Positions 42,099 through 51,087 of a DNA stretch of 64,000 nucleotides are shown here, piece by piece. The position numbers and the translations under genes were made by a program. Each line of letters opens with the position of its first letter. Within the stretch, counting starts at the first letter, position 1. This DNA is from Oscillatoria sp. FACHB-1406 (GTDB taxonomy: Bacteria; Cyanobacteriota; Cyanobacteriia; Cyanobacteriales; Spirulinaceae): assembly GCF_014698145.1 (NCBI RefSeq), contig NZ_JACJSM010000002.1:124001-188000 (forward strand), given 5' to 3'. The notes beneath the pieces are model-generated. The model searched no databases. It saw only the letters and a list, made by a program, of their open reading frames with translations, and was not told the DNA's origin.

Positions 42099-42794
42099 CT
42101 AACCATCCAATCTTTCAGGAGGAGCCATATTCGCCCTCGCTCGAACAGGAGCTTCCGTTTGCGCGCGCTCTTTCTCATTTAACTGCTGATAGGAATTCCC
42201 CTCATTAGGAACGGTAGAGACTTCCGGTACGACCCATTCTGATAGTAACGACAAGCCACCTACCGCACTGAGAAGAAGGGTTGCGTAGCCGAAGTAGAAA
42301 TGGGCTGAGGAAAACTCAAAGTTAAAACCGGACGAGTGATGATACCAAGTCGGTACGACAGAAGTCGCCCGTACTGGCAAAGACGCAGCCAGTTCGCTGC
42401 CATTTAAACCGAGAGCATTTCCCAGTTGTCGAATAAAACTGCGCAGGTAGACATCTTCGGGTAGTTCGTCAATGCGTCCTGCTTCCAGTGCTTGAATTTG
42501 ATGGATGGGAACGCGGGTTTGGCTAAAAAGCCATTGCTGGGATAGGGAACGTTTTTCGCGAGCTTGACAAAGAATTTGACCGATTTGCCGACAGCGTTCG
42601 CGGCGTTCTTCTTCGGGGTCGGTGGTCGTCCGAACGCGAGGGCGTGGAGGATTTGCATTGGGCGGAAGAGAAGAACCGCTGGATTCTTTGATGCGATTGC
42701 TTAATTGTTCGAGCATTTCAGCGACATCGCGACATACTTTCTCCCGCATTGGGTTCCCCGTCGCCTTCGGGTAGGTCAATGACTTCAACAACAT
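42099..42794 (-). CDS. RodZ-like HTH membrane protein
   Basis: In this 231-residue protein the HTH reads CRQIGQILCQAREKRSLSQQWLFSQTRV with EAGRIDELPEDVYLRSFIRQLGNALG. One transmembrane helix (FGYATLLLSAVGGLSLL) lies near residue 180. It resembles RodZ, the MreB-linked shape protein, but lacks the large C-terminal domain. It may start at the internal ATG (MREKVCRDV). Confidence 0.82.
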   Translation of the reverse strand: MLLKSLTYPKATGNPMREKVCRDVAEMLEQLSNRIKESSGSSLPPNANPPRPRVRTTTDPEEERRERCRQIGQILCQAREKRSLSQQWLFSQTRVPIHQIQALEAGRIDELPEDVYLRSFIRQLGNALGLNGSELAASLPVRATSVVPTWYHHSSGFNFEFSSAHFYFGYATLLLSAVGGLSLLSEWVVPEVSTVPNEGNSYQQLNEKERAQTEAPVRARANMAPPERLDG

Positions 42795-43166
42795 AATCCT
42801 TATCTTCGTGATTCTAGAGAGCGGGCCGAGTGCTTGAGGTTTATTGACTTCTTACTGGCAGTTTGGCTTCAATCCGGAACCTCGCTTTGATTTTTATCTG
42901 CGGGCAGCGCTAAGACTTCTCGCCCTTGCTCGAAATTGTGGTATAGTCCGGTTTTGCTGTGGATTTAATACCGCGATCGCGTATTTGCTGTTAATCTTAA
43001 TTCCTTCCTACCGCGTCCTTGCGGCGACTTCCAACGATCGGCGCTGGAGATTACTGAAGCGGTAATCGCCCCTTAGCGAGCCGTATTCGGCTTAAATCCG
43101 CTTTGCCTGTCCAACGCTCTCGATTTCGTTTAGACTCCAGAATGTACTGAAGAATGGGATCGAATT
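42795..43166. other. Spacer upstream of mtnX
   Basis: A 73-codon frame (42844-43065) shows no family resemblance and is left out. I see no repeat or RNA gene here. Confidence 0.5.
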
Positions 43167-43817
43167 TTGAGTTTTCAACCTGTTGTCTTTTGCGACTTTG
43201 ATGGCACGATTACCGCCGTTGAAACCTTTGCCGGAATGCTGAAAGCTTTAGCGCCGGAAGTCGCCGCCCGAGTGATGCCGGAACTCTACGCGCGCCGCAT
43301 GACGTTGCGGGATGGCGTGCGAGAAATGCTGGAAGCGCTTCCGAGCGATCGCTATGCTGAGGTTATCGGTTATGCGGACAATAAACCCGTGCGCGAGGGT
43401 TTTCTGGAGTTCGTTGCTTTTCTCCAGGAAAGAGAGATTCCGTTTGTGATTGTTTCGGGCGGCGTGCGCGCAATGGTGGAGCGCGTGGTGAATCGGTTAG
43501 AGGTTAAGGGACAACCGTTACGCAACTTGGTGACGGAAATTGTGGGGGTAAGGGTGGAAACCGATGGCGAGTTTTTGCGAGTGCCGCCGCAAGCGTTTGA
43601 GGGAGAAACGGAGTTGGTAGCGAAGGTACGAGTAATGGAGAAATATTCGGGGCGCGAATGGGTTGCAATTGGGGACTCGGTGACGGATATTAATATGGCG
43701 ATCGCGGCGAATCGGGTTTTTGCGCGCGATCGCTTGCTCGATTATCTTGAAACTGAGGGAAAATCTTGCATTCCTTGGAATAATTTCTTCGACATTCGCG
43801 ATCGCTTTTCTCAATAA
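43167..43817 (+). CDS. mtnX: MtnX-like phosphatase of methionine salvage
   Basis: The 216-residue HAD-IB phosphatase has nucleophile motif FCDFDGTITAVETF, IVSGGVRAMVERV and VAIGDSVTDINMAI. MtnX removes phosphate from 2-hydroxy-3-keto-5-methylthiopentenyl-1-phosphate. mtnB follows, which supports the assignment. The start codon is TTG. Confidence 0.87.
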   Translation: MSFQPVVFCDFDGTITAVETFAGMLKALAPEVAARVMPELYARRMTLRDGVREMLEALPSDRYAEVIGYADNKPVREGFLEFVAFLQEREIPFVIVSGGVRAMVERVVNRLEVKGQPLRNLVTEIVGVRVETDGEFLRVPPQAFEGETELVAKVRVMEKYSGREWVAIGDSVTDINMAIAANRVFARDRLLDYLETEGKSCIPWNNFFDIRDRFSQ

Positions 43818-43859
43818 AACATCACGAATCCGTTATCAATTGTCCATTATCGAATGGCG

Positions 43860-43893
43860 CTAACTTAAGGCTGGTGGGCGCTGCCCACCCTAC
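43860..43893 (+). repeat. Dispersed GTGGGCGCTGCCCAC repeat, copy 1
   Basis: CTAACTTAAGGCTGGTGGGC with the palindromic GGTGGGCGCTGCCCACC. Its 34 bases recur identically at 45453-45486 in the same orientation, on the far side of mtnB and two small genes. Confidence 0.75.
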
Positions 43894-43959
43894 TCAATTA
43901 TCAATTACAAAACATCGCCAACCCGTTATCAATTGTCCATTATCCATTATCCATTATCA

Positions 43960-44589
43960 ATGAATCCTCGTCCTAGCGTTATTGCCGCCGCCCGTCAATT
44001 TTATCAACTCGGTTGGATGTTCGGGACTGCTGGCAACCTCTCCGCCCGGGCGGAAGATGGCAGTTTTTGGATTACTGCCAGCGGCAAGCAAAAAGGATTG
44101 TTAGGGGAAGATGATTTTGTGCGCGTTTCCCTAACCGGAGAAGTTCTGGAGTCGCCCGCTGCGGGGAATCGCCCTTCCGCAGAAACTAGCATTCATCAAG
44201 CGATTTACAGTTTGTTTCCGGAGGCGATGGCGTGCTACCACGTCCATTCTGTGGAAGCGAATTTAGTATCGAGTTTACACTCGGGCGATCGCATCCCGTT
44301 ACCTCCCATTGAAATGATTAAAGGCTTTGATATTTGGGAAGAAAACCCGCAAGTGAGTATGCCCCTGTTTGAAAATTATGCCAGCGTTCCGCGCATTGCC
44401 GAAGCCATTCGCGATCGCTTCCAAACTTCGCCCCCCGACGTTCCCGCCCTCCTCATCCGCAACCACGGCGTAACCGTTTGGGCGGCTTCCCCCGCGATCG
44501 CTCAAAATCGCGTCGAAATTGCCGAATACCTCTTCCGCTACCTACTACAAGCCCGTTTGTACCTCAAAGACTCATGCCCTGGTTTGTAA
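43960..44589 (+). CDS. mtnB: Methylthioribulose-1-phosphate dehydratase
   Basis: The 209-residue class II aldolase-fold protein carries GTAGNLSARAEDGSFWITASGKQKG, zinc-ligand motif CYHVHSVEAN and LIRNHGVTVWA. It dehydrates methylthioribulose-1-phosphate in methionine salvage. ATG 43960 is preferred; the earlier start lies in a minisatellite. The 3' end overlaps the YciI gene by 16 bases. Confidence 0.92.
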   Translation: MNPRPSVIAAARQFYQLGWMFGTAGNLSARAEDGSFWITASGKQKGLLGEDDFVRVSLTGEVLESPAAGNRPSAETSIHQAIYSLFPEAMACYHVHSVEANLVSSLHSGDRIPLPPIEMIKGFDIWEENPQVSMPLFENYASVPRIAEAIRDRFQTSPPDVPALLIRNHGVTVWAASPAIAQNRVEIAEYLFRYLLQARLYLKDSCPGL

Positions 44590-44846
44590 AGATTGAAAAA
44601 GGGATTGTTGACAAAAATACCTTCGATCGCTACGTTCCTGCCCACCGAGATTACGTCCGCAGCCTGATTGCGAAAGGATACCGCGCAAAAAGCGGCTATT
44701 GGGCAGAATACGGCGGCGGAATGCTGTTATTTGCCGCCGCATCGATGGAAGAAGCAAAAGCAATTGTGGAAGCCGATCCCTTGATTGCGAACGGCTGTGT
44801 TAATTATGAATTACACGAGTGGCGAATTGTTGTAGGAGATTTGTAA
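44574..44846 (+). CDS. YciI-like protein
   Basis: The 90-residue protein from ATG 44574 (MPWFVKIEKG) has the YciI pattern: RYVPAHRDYVRSLIAKGYRAKSGYW, then GGMLLFAAASMEEAKAIVEADPLI. The His-Asp pair in AHRDYV is typical. The function of the family is largely unknown. It is translationally overlapped with mtnB. Confidence 0.85.
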   Translation: MPWFVKIEKGIVDKNTFDRYVPAHRDYVRSLIAKGYRAKSGYWAEYGGGMLLFAAASMEEAKAIVEADPLIANGCVNYELHEWRIVVGDL

Positions 44847-44851
44847 TTAAA

Positions 44852-45391
44852 ATGAACGTTATTGAAAAGTTAAATACCGTTGGTAAGACGACAGAAGAGG
44901 CGTTTGCACTCTTTGATTCCTTGGAACCCGTTGAGATTAGCTTTATAATCGGGAACTGGAAAGGTGAAAGTTTCCCGACGAATCACCCGCTAGATGGGGT
45001 ACTAGAGGCGTATCGCTGGTACGGGAAGCGATTTGAGAGTGAGGAAGAGGTTCACCCCCTTGTGTTCTCTACCCTTAACAATAAGCTGGTATCGCTCAAT
45101 CCAGCGTTTATGGGGCCATCGCTAAACGGAATCGATCGCAAGCCCGTGCGTAGTAACCCTTTTATGGAAAAACTCTTCCATACCATTATGCCTTTGCTAG
45201 CGACCTCCGATTCCAGCGCCCGGTTGCGCATGACTGAGTATCGGGGGAAGTCCAGTGCAACGATGATTTACGACAAACTGCCCATTAACGATGTTTTCCG
45301 AAAGCTCGATGACAATGCCGTATTGGGTATCATGGACTTGAAAGGGATGAAAACACCGTTCTTCTTTATTTTGCGCCGTCTGGGAGAGTAG
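44852..45391 (+). CDS. GXWXG/DUF4334 domain protein
   Basis: The 179-residue protein from ATG 44852 has GNWKGESFPTNHPLDG near residue 34 (the GXWXG motif) and a C-terminal region fitting DUF4334 (RLRMTEYRGKSSATMIYDKLPINDVFRKLD). No catalytic role is established. It follows YciI by five bases, so mtnB-yciI-DUF4334 is probably one transcript. Confidence 0.85.
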   Translation: MNVIEKLNTVGKTTEEAFALFDSLEPVEISFIIGNWKGESFPTNHPLDGVLEAYRWYGKRFESEEEVHPLVFSTLNNKLVSLNPAFMGPSLNGIDRKPVRSNPFMEKLFHTIMPLLATSDSSARLRMTEYRGKSSATMIYDKLPINDVFRKLDDNAVLGIMDLKGMKTPFFFILRRLGE

Positions 45392-45761
45392 CGGAGTGCA
45401 ATGAAATTTGCGATAAAATTATTGTCTATCAGTCAACGTTACTCGAATGCCACTAACTTAAGGCTGGTGGGCGCTGCCCACCCTACGAAATATCAATAAC
45501 GACGTTGTATACAACGTCTCTACGGCGATTTTTTAACGCTTATTTCAGTGCTATTCAACGTTACCCTGCCCAGTCTTAAAAAGCGCGATCGCAGCTAGCT
45601 GCCCTCTCAACTTAGGGAGGGCAAACCTCAATGAAAAACTCTAGCTTTTTTCGCGATCGGGTTTAAAATCAGAGGCTTGTAACCTGAAATTACGAATTAC
45701 GAGTTACGAATTACAAATTATTCGATCGCGTCTTTTTTTCAAGTCAAAATTGAGGTGAAAA
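45392..45761. other. Repeat-rich spacer
   Basis: It holds the second 34-base repeat (45453-45486), a near copy of the GACGTTGTATACAACGTC palindrome (45501-45523) and TTACGAATTACGAGTTACG minisatellite units at 45688-45720. No gene is seen. Confidence 0.65.
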
Positions 45762-47405
45762 ATGGAATTTGAATACGCTTACCAAGGCAGCAGCAACGTT
45801 AGTAATAGCGGCAGCGATACGCAAATGTCCTTTTCCCCGGACACCAAAAGACCGCCGACTTATTTTGTGGGGGAATTGAGAAAAAATGTTGCCTTTCGCG
45901 AAGCAATCAGTGCGCTTCATAGCGTTGTGGTTTCCGACCTGCGCTTCAAACCTAAAGATCGGGAAGAATACAAACAATGGCGCGCCCAACAAGACGAAAT
46001 CGATAGCTATATTATTGCTGCTCAAAAAGCTGGAGTTTCAGAAAAGATTGAGGCATTGCAAACAGAACTAAAAAGCTTGAATCAACAAAGTTTTTATCGT
46101 CTACAGCCCTACTATCAAGCGAAATATAAATTTTTTGGATACCTTTACGAACGCGATTACGATGCTTGGTTCGTACTCGACCCCGTGATTACCGTCCATC
46201 CCGACGAAGTATTTTTTGAATGCTTCAGTCAGGATGAATCGAGTTATGGACGAGTGGGGGCAAGCTACGAAGTTTTTAAAAATATCAATGAGTTTGCTTG
46301 CGGAACCACTAACATTGACTACTCGGCTGCTCTCTACGACGAATTTCAAAAAATCCGCAGTTATAAAACGACCCAATTTCAAATCGATCCTTCGGGATTT
46401 GAAGTGCAAACAACCCACGAAGAAAGCTTTAAAGAAGTTAAAATCGACCTGCCCGATAGCTGGGTTAGAGGCTTTCTGCAAGTTAGTTCTGCCATGTCTT
46501 TACCGGCGGTTAAATTCGACTTGCAGCCGATGGATATTCACAATATTTGCTTCGTGCTGCGCCGCCATAAGGAACAGAAAGGACCGCGAAGTATGCGCTA
46601 CCACTTACAACCGGGAAAACCCATTCGCGTCATTTTCGATCCGTGGGGAATTGAGGTTGTTTGCCCGCGATCGATTTATACGGGAAATTCCGAACAAATG
46701 GTGCGCGTTTGGGGTCGCCGCCGCCTTCATATTTTAGAGCGTTTAATTCCCACTGCTAAGAAATTTACGGTGCATTTATTGGGAACGGGAATGCCCTCCT
46801 TTTATGTGGCAGATTTGGGCGATTTATCCTTTACTTTAGGGTTATCGGGATGGACGGCAAATGATTGGTCGCAGTCGGGGAATTTTGACCTAATGGCTCC
46901 GCGCGCTGATGTGGATGAATGGACGCAGAAACGAGTCTTTGAAGCGTTACGAGAAAACTGGTTAGAAACGCCGGAAGCCCTAGCAAAACGTCTGAATTTA
47001 AGTACAGCAGTCGTGTTAGGAGCGTTGGGGGCGTATACGCAAGCAGGACGCGCAATTTATGACTTAAATAAACAGGTTTATCGGGTGCGCGAGTTAAGTC
47101 GAGAACCGCTCCCGATGGAACGATTGCGCTTTGCTAATAATCGTGAGGAAAATGCAACGCGCTTCCTCCAGAATAACGCCGCGCGCGTCACCGCCGCAAC
47201 TAGCGATCGCGCCGGGACTCTCGTGCTTCAAGGTACGGTGGAAGATCGAGGTAGAACTTACGAACCTTCCTTAACGGTAGATACCGACGAGCGCATTATT
47301 AACGCTGAATGTACTTGCAATTGGCATACACAAAATAAACTTTATAAGGGGCCGTGCGAACATATTTTGGCGTTGAGAATGCAGCACGCAAGGCAGATGA
47401 GGTAA
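45762..47405 (+). CDS. SWIM zinc-finger protein
   Basis: The 547-residue protein carries a C-terminal SWIM motif, ECTCNWH then GPCEHILALRMQH (CxC...CxH), near residue 515. The N-terminal 400 residues are predicted soluble, and include WVRGFLQVSSAMS. SWIM proteins of this size are often found with MoxR ATPase and VWA partners; none are adjacent here. Function unknown. Confidence 0.85.
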   Translation: MEFEYAYQGSSNVSNSGSDTQMSFSPDTKRPPTYFVGELRKNVAFREAISALHSVVVSDLRFKPKDREEYKQWRAQQDEIDSYIIAAQKAGVSEKIEALQTELKSLNQQSFYRLQPYYQAKYKFFGYLYERDYDAWFVLDPVITVHPDEVFFECFSQDESSYGRVGASYEVFKNINEFACGTTNIDYSAALYDEFQKIRSYKTTQFQIDPSGFEVQTTHEESFKEVKIDLPDSWVRGFLQVSSAMSLPAVKFDLQPMDIHNICFVLRRHKEQKGPRSMRYHLQPGKPIRVIFDPWGIEVVCPRSIYTGNSEQMVRVWGRRRLHILERLIPTAKKFTVHLLGTGMPSFYVADLGDLSFTLGLSGWTANDWSQSGNFDLMAPRADVDEWTQKRVFEALRENWLETPEALAKRLNLSTAVVLGALGAYTQAGRAIYDLNKQVYRVRELSREPLPMERLRFANNREENATRFLQNNAARVTAATSDRAGTLVLQGTVEDRGRTYEPSLTVDTDERIINAECTCNWHTQNKLYKGPCEHILALRMQHARQMR

Positions 47406-47595
47406 ATTGAAAGCAAAATTCGACAAGAAAACGGCTGTTGCAGAAAGACTCGCAATTTGATAACATCGAATAATCGGTCAAAAAAAGGAGGATTTATATT
47501 AATAATAAATAGAGTCATTAAGGCTATAAAAAAAGCTAGTTTTACTAAAAATGTCATTGGGCTGCCGCCACGAACGGGCGTAAAGGACAGACGCT

Positions 47596-47817
47596 ATGAA
47601 TACTCGCTTAGAGATTGAATCAGCAATCGAGCAATTACCTGAAGGAGAAGTCCGCAATCTTGCTAAGTGGCTTCAAGAATACCTCGATAAGAAGTGGGAT
47701 CGGCAGATCGAAGCAGACTTTGCATCGGGAAAGCTGGCTCGCCTCATCGCTCGAGCCGAAGAAGATATTGCACGCGGAAACGTGAGAGATTTGGATGAAG
47801 TCCTACGCAACGGCTGA
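47596..47817 (+). CDS. Antitoxin of a RelE/ParE-type pair
   Basis: The 73-residue acidic helical protein (LEIESAIEQLPEGEVRNLAKWLQEYLDKKWDRQIEADFASGKL) overlaps the next gene by 23 bases. The pattern fits antitoxins of the ParE/RelE class with C-terminal toxin-binding helices. The assignment relies on the partner. Confidence 0.8.
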   Translation: MNTRLEIESAIEQLPEGEVRNLAKWLQEYLDKKWDRQIEADFASGKLARLIARAEEDIARGNVRDLDEVLRNG

Positions 47818-48052
47818 GTTTTGGAAATCGTATGCTAAATTGTCATCTGTCATCAAGCAGCAAGCGAGAAAAGCGTATAAACTTTGGAGCGAAAATTCAC
47901 TCCACCCATCCCTGCATTTTAAGAAAGTTGACAAGCAATTGTGGTCTGCTCGTATTAGTAGCGGATATCGAGCATTAGCTTTGAAAAAGGGGGACGATTA
48001 CTATTGGTTTTGGATTGGCGAGCATGATGAATATGAAAGCTTTTTAAGTTAG
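47795..48052 (+). CDS. RelE/ParE-type toxin
   Basis: The 85-residue protein has the RelE-fold pattern: FWKSYAKLSSVIKQQARKAYKLW, HPSLHFKKVDKQLWSARISSGYRALALKKGDDYYWFWIGEHDEYE. The conserved Arg-Gly-Tyr-Arg segment and terminal His are as expected for HigB/RelE-like mRNA interferases. The pair appears intact. Confidence 0.84.
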   Translation: MKSYATAEFWKSYAKLSSVIKQQARKAYKLWSENSLHPSLHFKKVDKQLWSARISSGYRALALKKGDDYYWFWIGEHDEYESFLS

Positions 48053-48067
48053 TTTTGAGTACAAAAG

Positions 48068-49900
48068 ATGATGATACGCGATCGCTACCTAGAACTGATC
48101 GACCGAGTTGCCAATCTGACCTTAGAGGGCAAAATTCGCTCGAAAACGCAAGTTTACAAGCTCCTCGTTGAGGAAATCGAACCGGGAACGCAGGAAATTT
48201 TCGATCGCTGCCTCCTGGAAAAAGTCACCGCAACAGAAGCACAACTCGAAACAAAAGTCAAGGCAGCGCGGGTATTACGAGCGCTGCAAACCTTACAAGG
48301 AGAATGGGAGCGCTACCAACAGGAAAACCGAGGACAAGACGCGATCGCATCAGCCGCCCAACAAATCCTCAGCGCTGCACCAGATGAACGTTTGCGCGTC
48401 CTCCTCTCCATTCTCGATCCCAACCAAAAACAAGCCTTTGATGGGCTGCTGCTGCAACAATTGGCGCGATCGCTCCAGCAAACCGCTACCATTGCCCCCG
48501 AACCCGCCCTAGCAGAGGATTTGAGGCAACTCGCCACCGGCATCAGCCAAGGAATCGAATCCTTCAACGCCCTAGAAGAGTATTTAATTAGTTGGATTTA
48601 CGAGCAAGGCAAAAGCAACCTCGGATTCGGCGAAGTCGAAGCAGCGCGCGGCCCTTGGGCAGTCTGGGCCAAACACAGCCCCCATGACCTACCGAGGCAA
48701 CTCTTCGCCACCCTCGCCCGCAACCAACCTGCCGTTAGCGCCCTCCCCAACGCCCGCGAAATCGATCGCGCCGCTTGGTTAGACCTCACCCTTCTCCTAC
48801 AATACCTCCAACGCGGCCTCGTCATTTGGTTCGACAAACAGCCCTACGATGCCAAAATCGGCAAACAACTCTCCTTCAGCACCCTCCTCACCTTTGCCGC
48901 CCTTTGGAGTCAACTCGCCAGCGGTTTACAAAGTCAGCCGACCCTTGCCGAAGCGAGCTTTCACATGACCTTGCAAACCCTGCGCGCGATCGCCAATCGC
49001 GACGATTTTCCCCTCTACGGCGGCGTTTTTGCCTCCTTTGGCGGTAAAGCCCTCAACGACGCGCTCAACTACTTTGACGAACCCCTCGGACGCTTGGAAG
49101 CAACGCCCGAAAAAGCCAGAATTCTCACCCTGTTCGGTTACTCGCAACAAGCCCTCGGGCAATACGATGCTGCGACGAACTTTCACGAACAAGCGCTCGA
49201 TATCGCCCGCAGCAGCAACGATAAAGCCTGCGAAGTCGCGAATTTAAACCATTTAAGCCGGATTTGCGTAGCGATTAAGAATTACGCCGAAGCAATCCGC
49301 CTCGGACAGCGCGCCCTAATACTGGCACGCACCGAAGGCGATCGCCCCGGAGAAGCCAACGCCTTGGTCAACTTAGGCTACGGCGAAGTTCTTTCGGCTA
49401 GACAGCGCGATCGCTTAGAAGCAGAAGCTTACGAAATGGCGATGAATTACCTCGAACAAGGGTTAAACTTAGCGCAGAAACTCGGCGATCGCCAAACCCA
49501 AGCCCTCGCCTACAATAGTTTAGGTATCGCTTGCGTCGTGCTAGAACGAGCAGAAGAAGCCCTGCAATTTTTAGCCCCAGGATTAGAAGCCGCGCAGATA
49601 TCCGGCGATCGCTACCTCTATGCCTTAAACTACGCCTATATCGCCGAAGCTTACCGCCAAACCGGAGCCACCCCTAAAGCCATCGCCAGCGCTGCCTTGG
49701 GAATGTACCTGCTCGAACAGATGGGGGCGAACGAATGGCGACAACCGGCGGGATTATTGTTGGTATTGCAAGGAGAAGTCGGCAAAGAAAGCGTTAAAAC
49801 AGCGCTGCAAGACTATCGTACTGCAATTATCGGCGCGATCGGAGTCGATGGGTACGATTATCTACCCGTATTGTTAGAGCGCTATCGACAAGATCATTAA
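48068..49900 (+). CDS. TPR-repeat protein
   Basis: The 610-residue protein has an alpha-helical N-terminal half (residues 1-330) without recognised domain, then at least five tetratricopeptide units (GYSQQALGQYDAATNFHEQAL, LSRICVAIKNYAEAIRLGQRAL, GIACVVLERAEEALQF). It is a scaffold for protein interactions. Its 3' end overlaps that of the convergent old yellow enzyme gene by four bases. Confidence 0.85.
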   Translation: MMIRDRYLELIDRVANLTLEGKIRSKTQVYKLLVEEIEPGTQEIFDRCLLEKVTATEAQLETKVKAARVLRALQTLQGEWERYQQENRGQDAIASAAQQILSAAPDERLRVLLSILDPNQKQAFDGLLLQQLARSLQQTATIAPEPALAEDLRQLATGISQGIESFNALEEYLISWIYEQGKSNLGFGEVEAARGPWAVWAKHSPHDLPRQLFATLARNQPAVSALPNAREIDRAAWLDLTLLLQYLQRGLVIWFDKQPYDAKIGKQLSFSTLLTFAALWSQLASGLQSQPTLAEASFHMTLQTLRAIANRDDFPLYGGVFASFGGKALNDALNYFDEPLGRLEATPEKARILTLFGYSQQALGQYDAATNFHEQALDIARSSNDKACEVANLNHLSRICVAIKNYAEAIRLGQRALILARTEGDRPGEANALVNLGYGEVLSARQRDRLEAEAYEMAMNYLEQGLNLAQKLGDRQTQALAYNSLGIACVVLERAEEALQFLAPGLEAAQISGDRYLYALNYAYIAEAYRQTGATPKAIASAALGMYLLEQMGANEWRQPAGLLLVLQGEVGKESVKTALQDYRTAIIGAIGVDGYDYLPVLLERYRQDH

Positions 49901-50982
49901 ACATTAGCCTCAGCCAAGTAAGGATAATCCGTATATCCCTCCGCTCCAGGTGAATAAAACTTGCTCGGAACTGGATCGTTGAGCGGCGCATTTTGAGCAA
50001 AGCGAGTCGGGAGATCGGGATTTGCTAAAAACAAGGTTCCAAAAGCGATCGCATCCAATTGACCGTTAGCGATCGCGTTTTCCGCCTCTTCTGCGGTATA
50101 GCCGGTATTGCCAATTAAGACACCATTATAGGCTTCGCGAATTGGAGTCAGCACGTCGCCTTGCTGTTCGCCCAGAAAATCAGCCCGCATCACGTGCAGA
50201 TAGGCAAGATTGTAATCGTTGAGACGAGCAGCTAGCCAAGCGAACGTACCGATGGGATCGCTATCTTTCATACTATTGTAACTATTGAGCGGCGAGAGTC
50301 TTAAACCCACGCGATCGCTCCCCCAAACATCGATTGTCGCCTCCAATACTTCCAGCATCAAACGCGCGCGATTCTCTACCGAACCGCCATAAGCACCACT
50401 GCGTTGATTGCTACCGTCCCGCAGAAATTCATCGAGTAAATAACCGTTTGCGCCGTGAATTTCAATGCCATCGAATCCAGCAGTTTTTGCATTTTCTGCC
50501 GCCGATTTGAACCCAGCAATAATCGTCGGAATTTCATCATCCTCTAACGTGCGAGGAGTGACATAAGGAACTTTACCCTGCGGCCCGTGGAATTCGTCGT
50601 TTGTAATCGGAATTGCACTCGGAGCCACCGGAATTGCACCATCATTTAATAACGGGTGACAAGCTCGACCCCCATGCCATAGTTGAAGAACAATCCGACC
50701 TTCTTTAGCATGAACCGCATCGGTGACTTCCTTCCAGCCCGCAACCTGAGCATCATTATGAATTCCGGGATCGGCACCAAATGCAGAACAACCCGGCATA
50801 ACCGCCGTCGCTTCTGCAATAATCGCTCCAGCACTAGCGCGTTGACTGTAATATTCTGCCATTAATGAAGTCGGAACATGGTCTCGATCGGCACGGCAGC
50901 GGGTGAGAGGAGCCATGAGGATTCGGTTAGGAAGCTTTAAAGCACCGACTTGCAGCGTGGAAAAGAGATGAGGTAGTGACAT
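49897..50982 (-). CDS. nemA: Alkene reductase, old yellow enzyme family
   Basis: This 361-residue FMN TIM-barrel protein has LPNRILMAPLTRCRA, QLWHGGRACHP, DGIEIHGANGYLLDEFLRDGSN and GGSVENRARLMLEV, all OYE/NemA landmarks. It reduces activated C=C bonds or nitroesters with NADPH. Its role is probably detoxification. ATG start. Confidence 0.93.
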   Translation of the reverse strand: MSLPHLFSTLQVGALKLPNRILMAPLTRCRADRDHVPTSLMAEYYSQRASAGAIIAEATAVMPGCSAFGADPGIHNDAQVAGWKEVTDAVHAKEGRIVLQLWHGGRACHPLLNDGAIPVAPSAIPITNDEFHGPQGKVPYVTPRTLEDDEIPTIIAGFKSAAENAKTAGFDGIEIHGANGYLLDEFLRDGSNQRSGAYGGSVENRARLMLEVLEATIDVWGSDRVGLRLSPLNSYNSMKDSDPIGTFAWLAARLNDYNLAYLHVMRADFLGEQQGDVLTPIREAYNGVLIGNTGYTAEEAENAIANGQLDAIAFGTLFLANPDLPTRFAQNAPLNDPVPSKFYSPGAEGYTDYPYLAEANV

Positions 50983-51087
50983 GAAACGACAACTAAAGTT
51001 GATAATGCGATTAGTCTAGCTTACTGTGTCAGTTAAGCAAGATTGGCTAATATTCTCATTGGGATCGCACCCTGCTAGGCGACGATC

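Noticed and set aside
42844-43065. 73-codon plus frame before mtnX
   Set aside because: No motif, no clear ribosome site, and composition like spacer.
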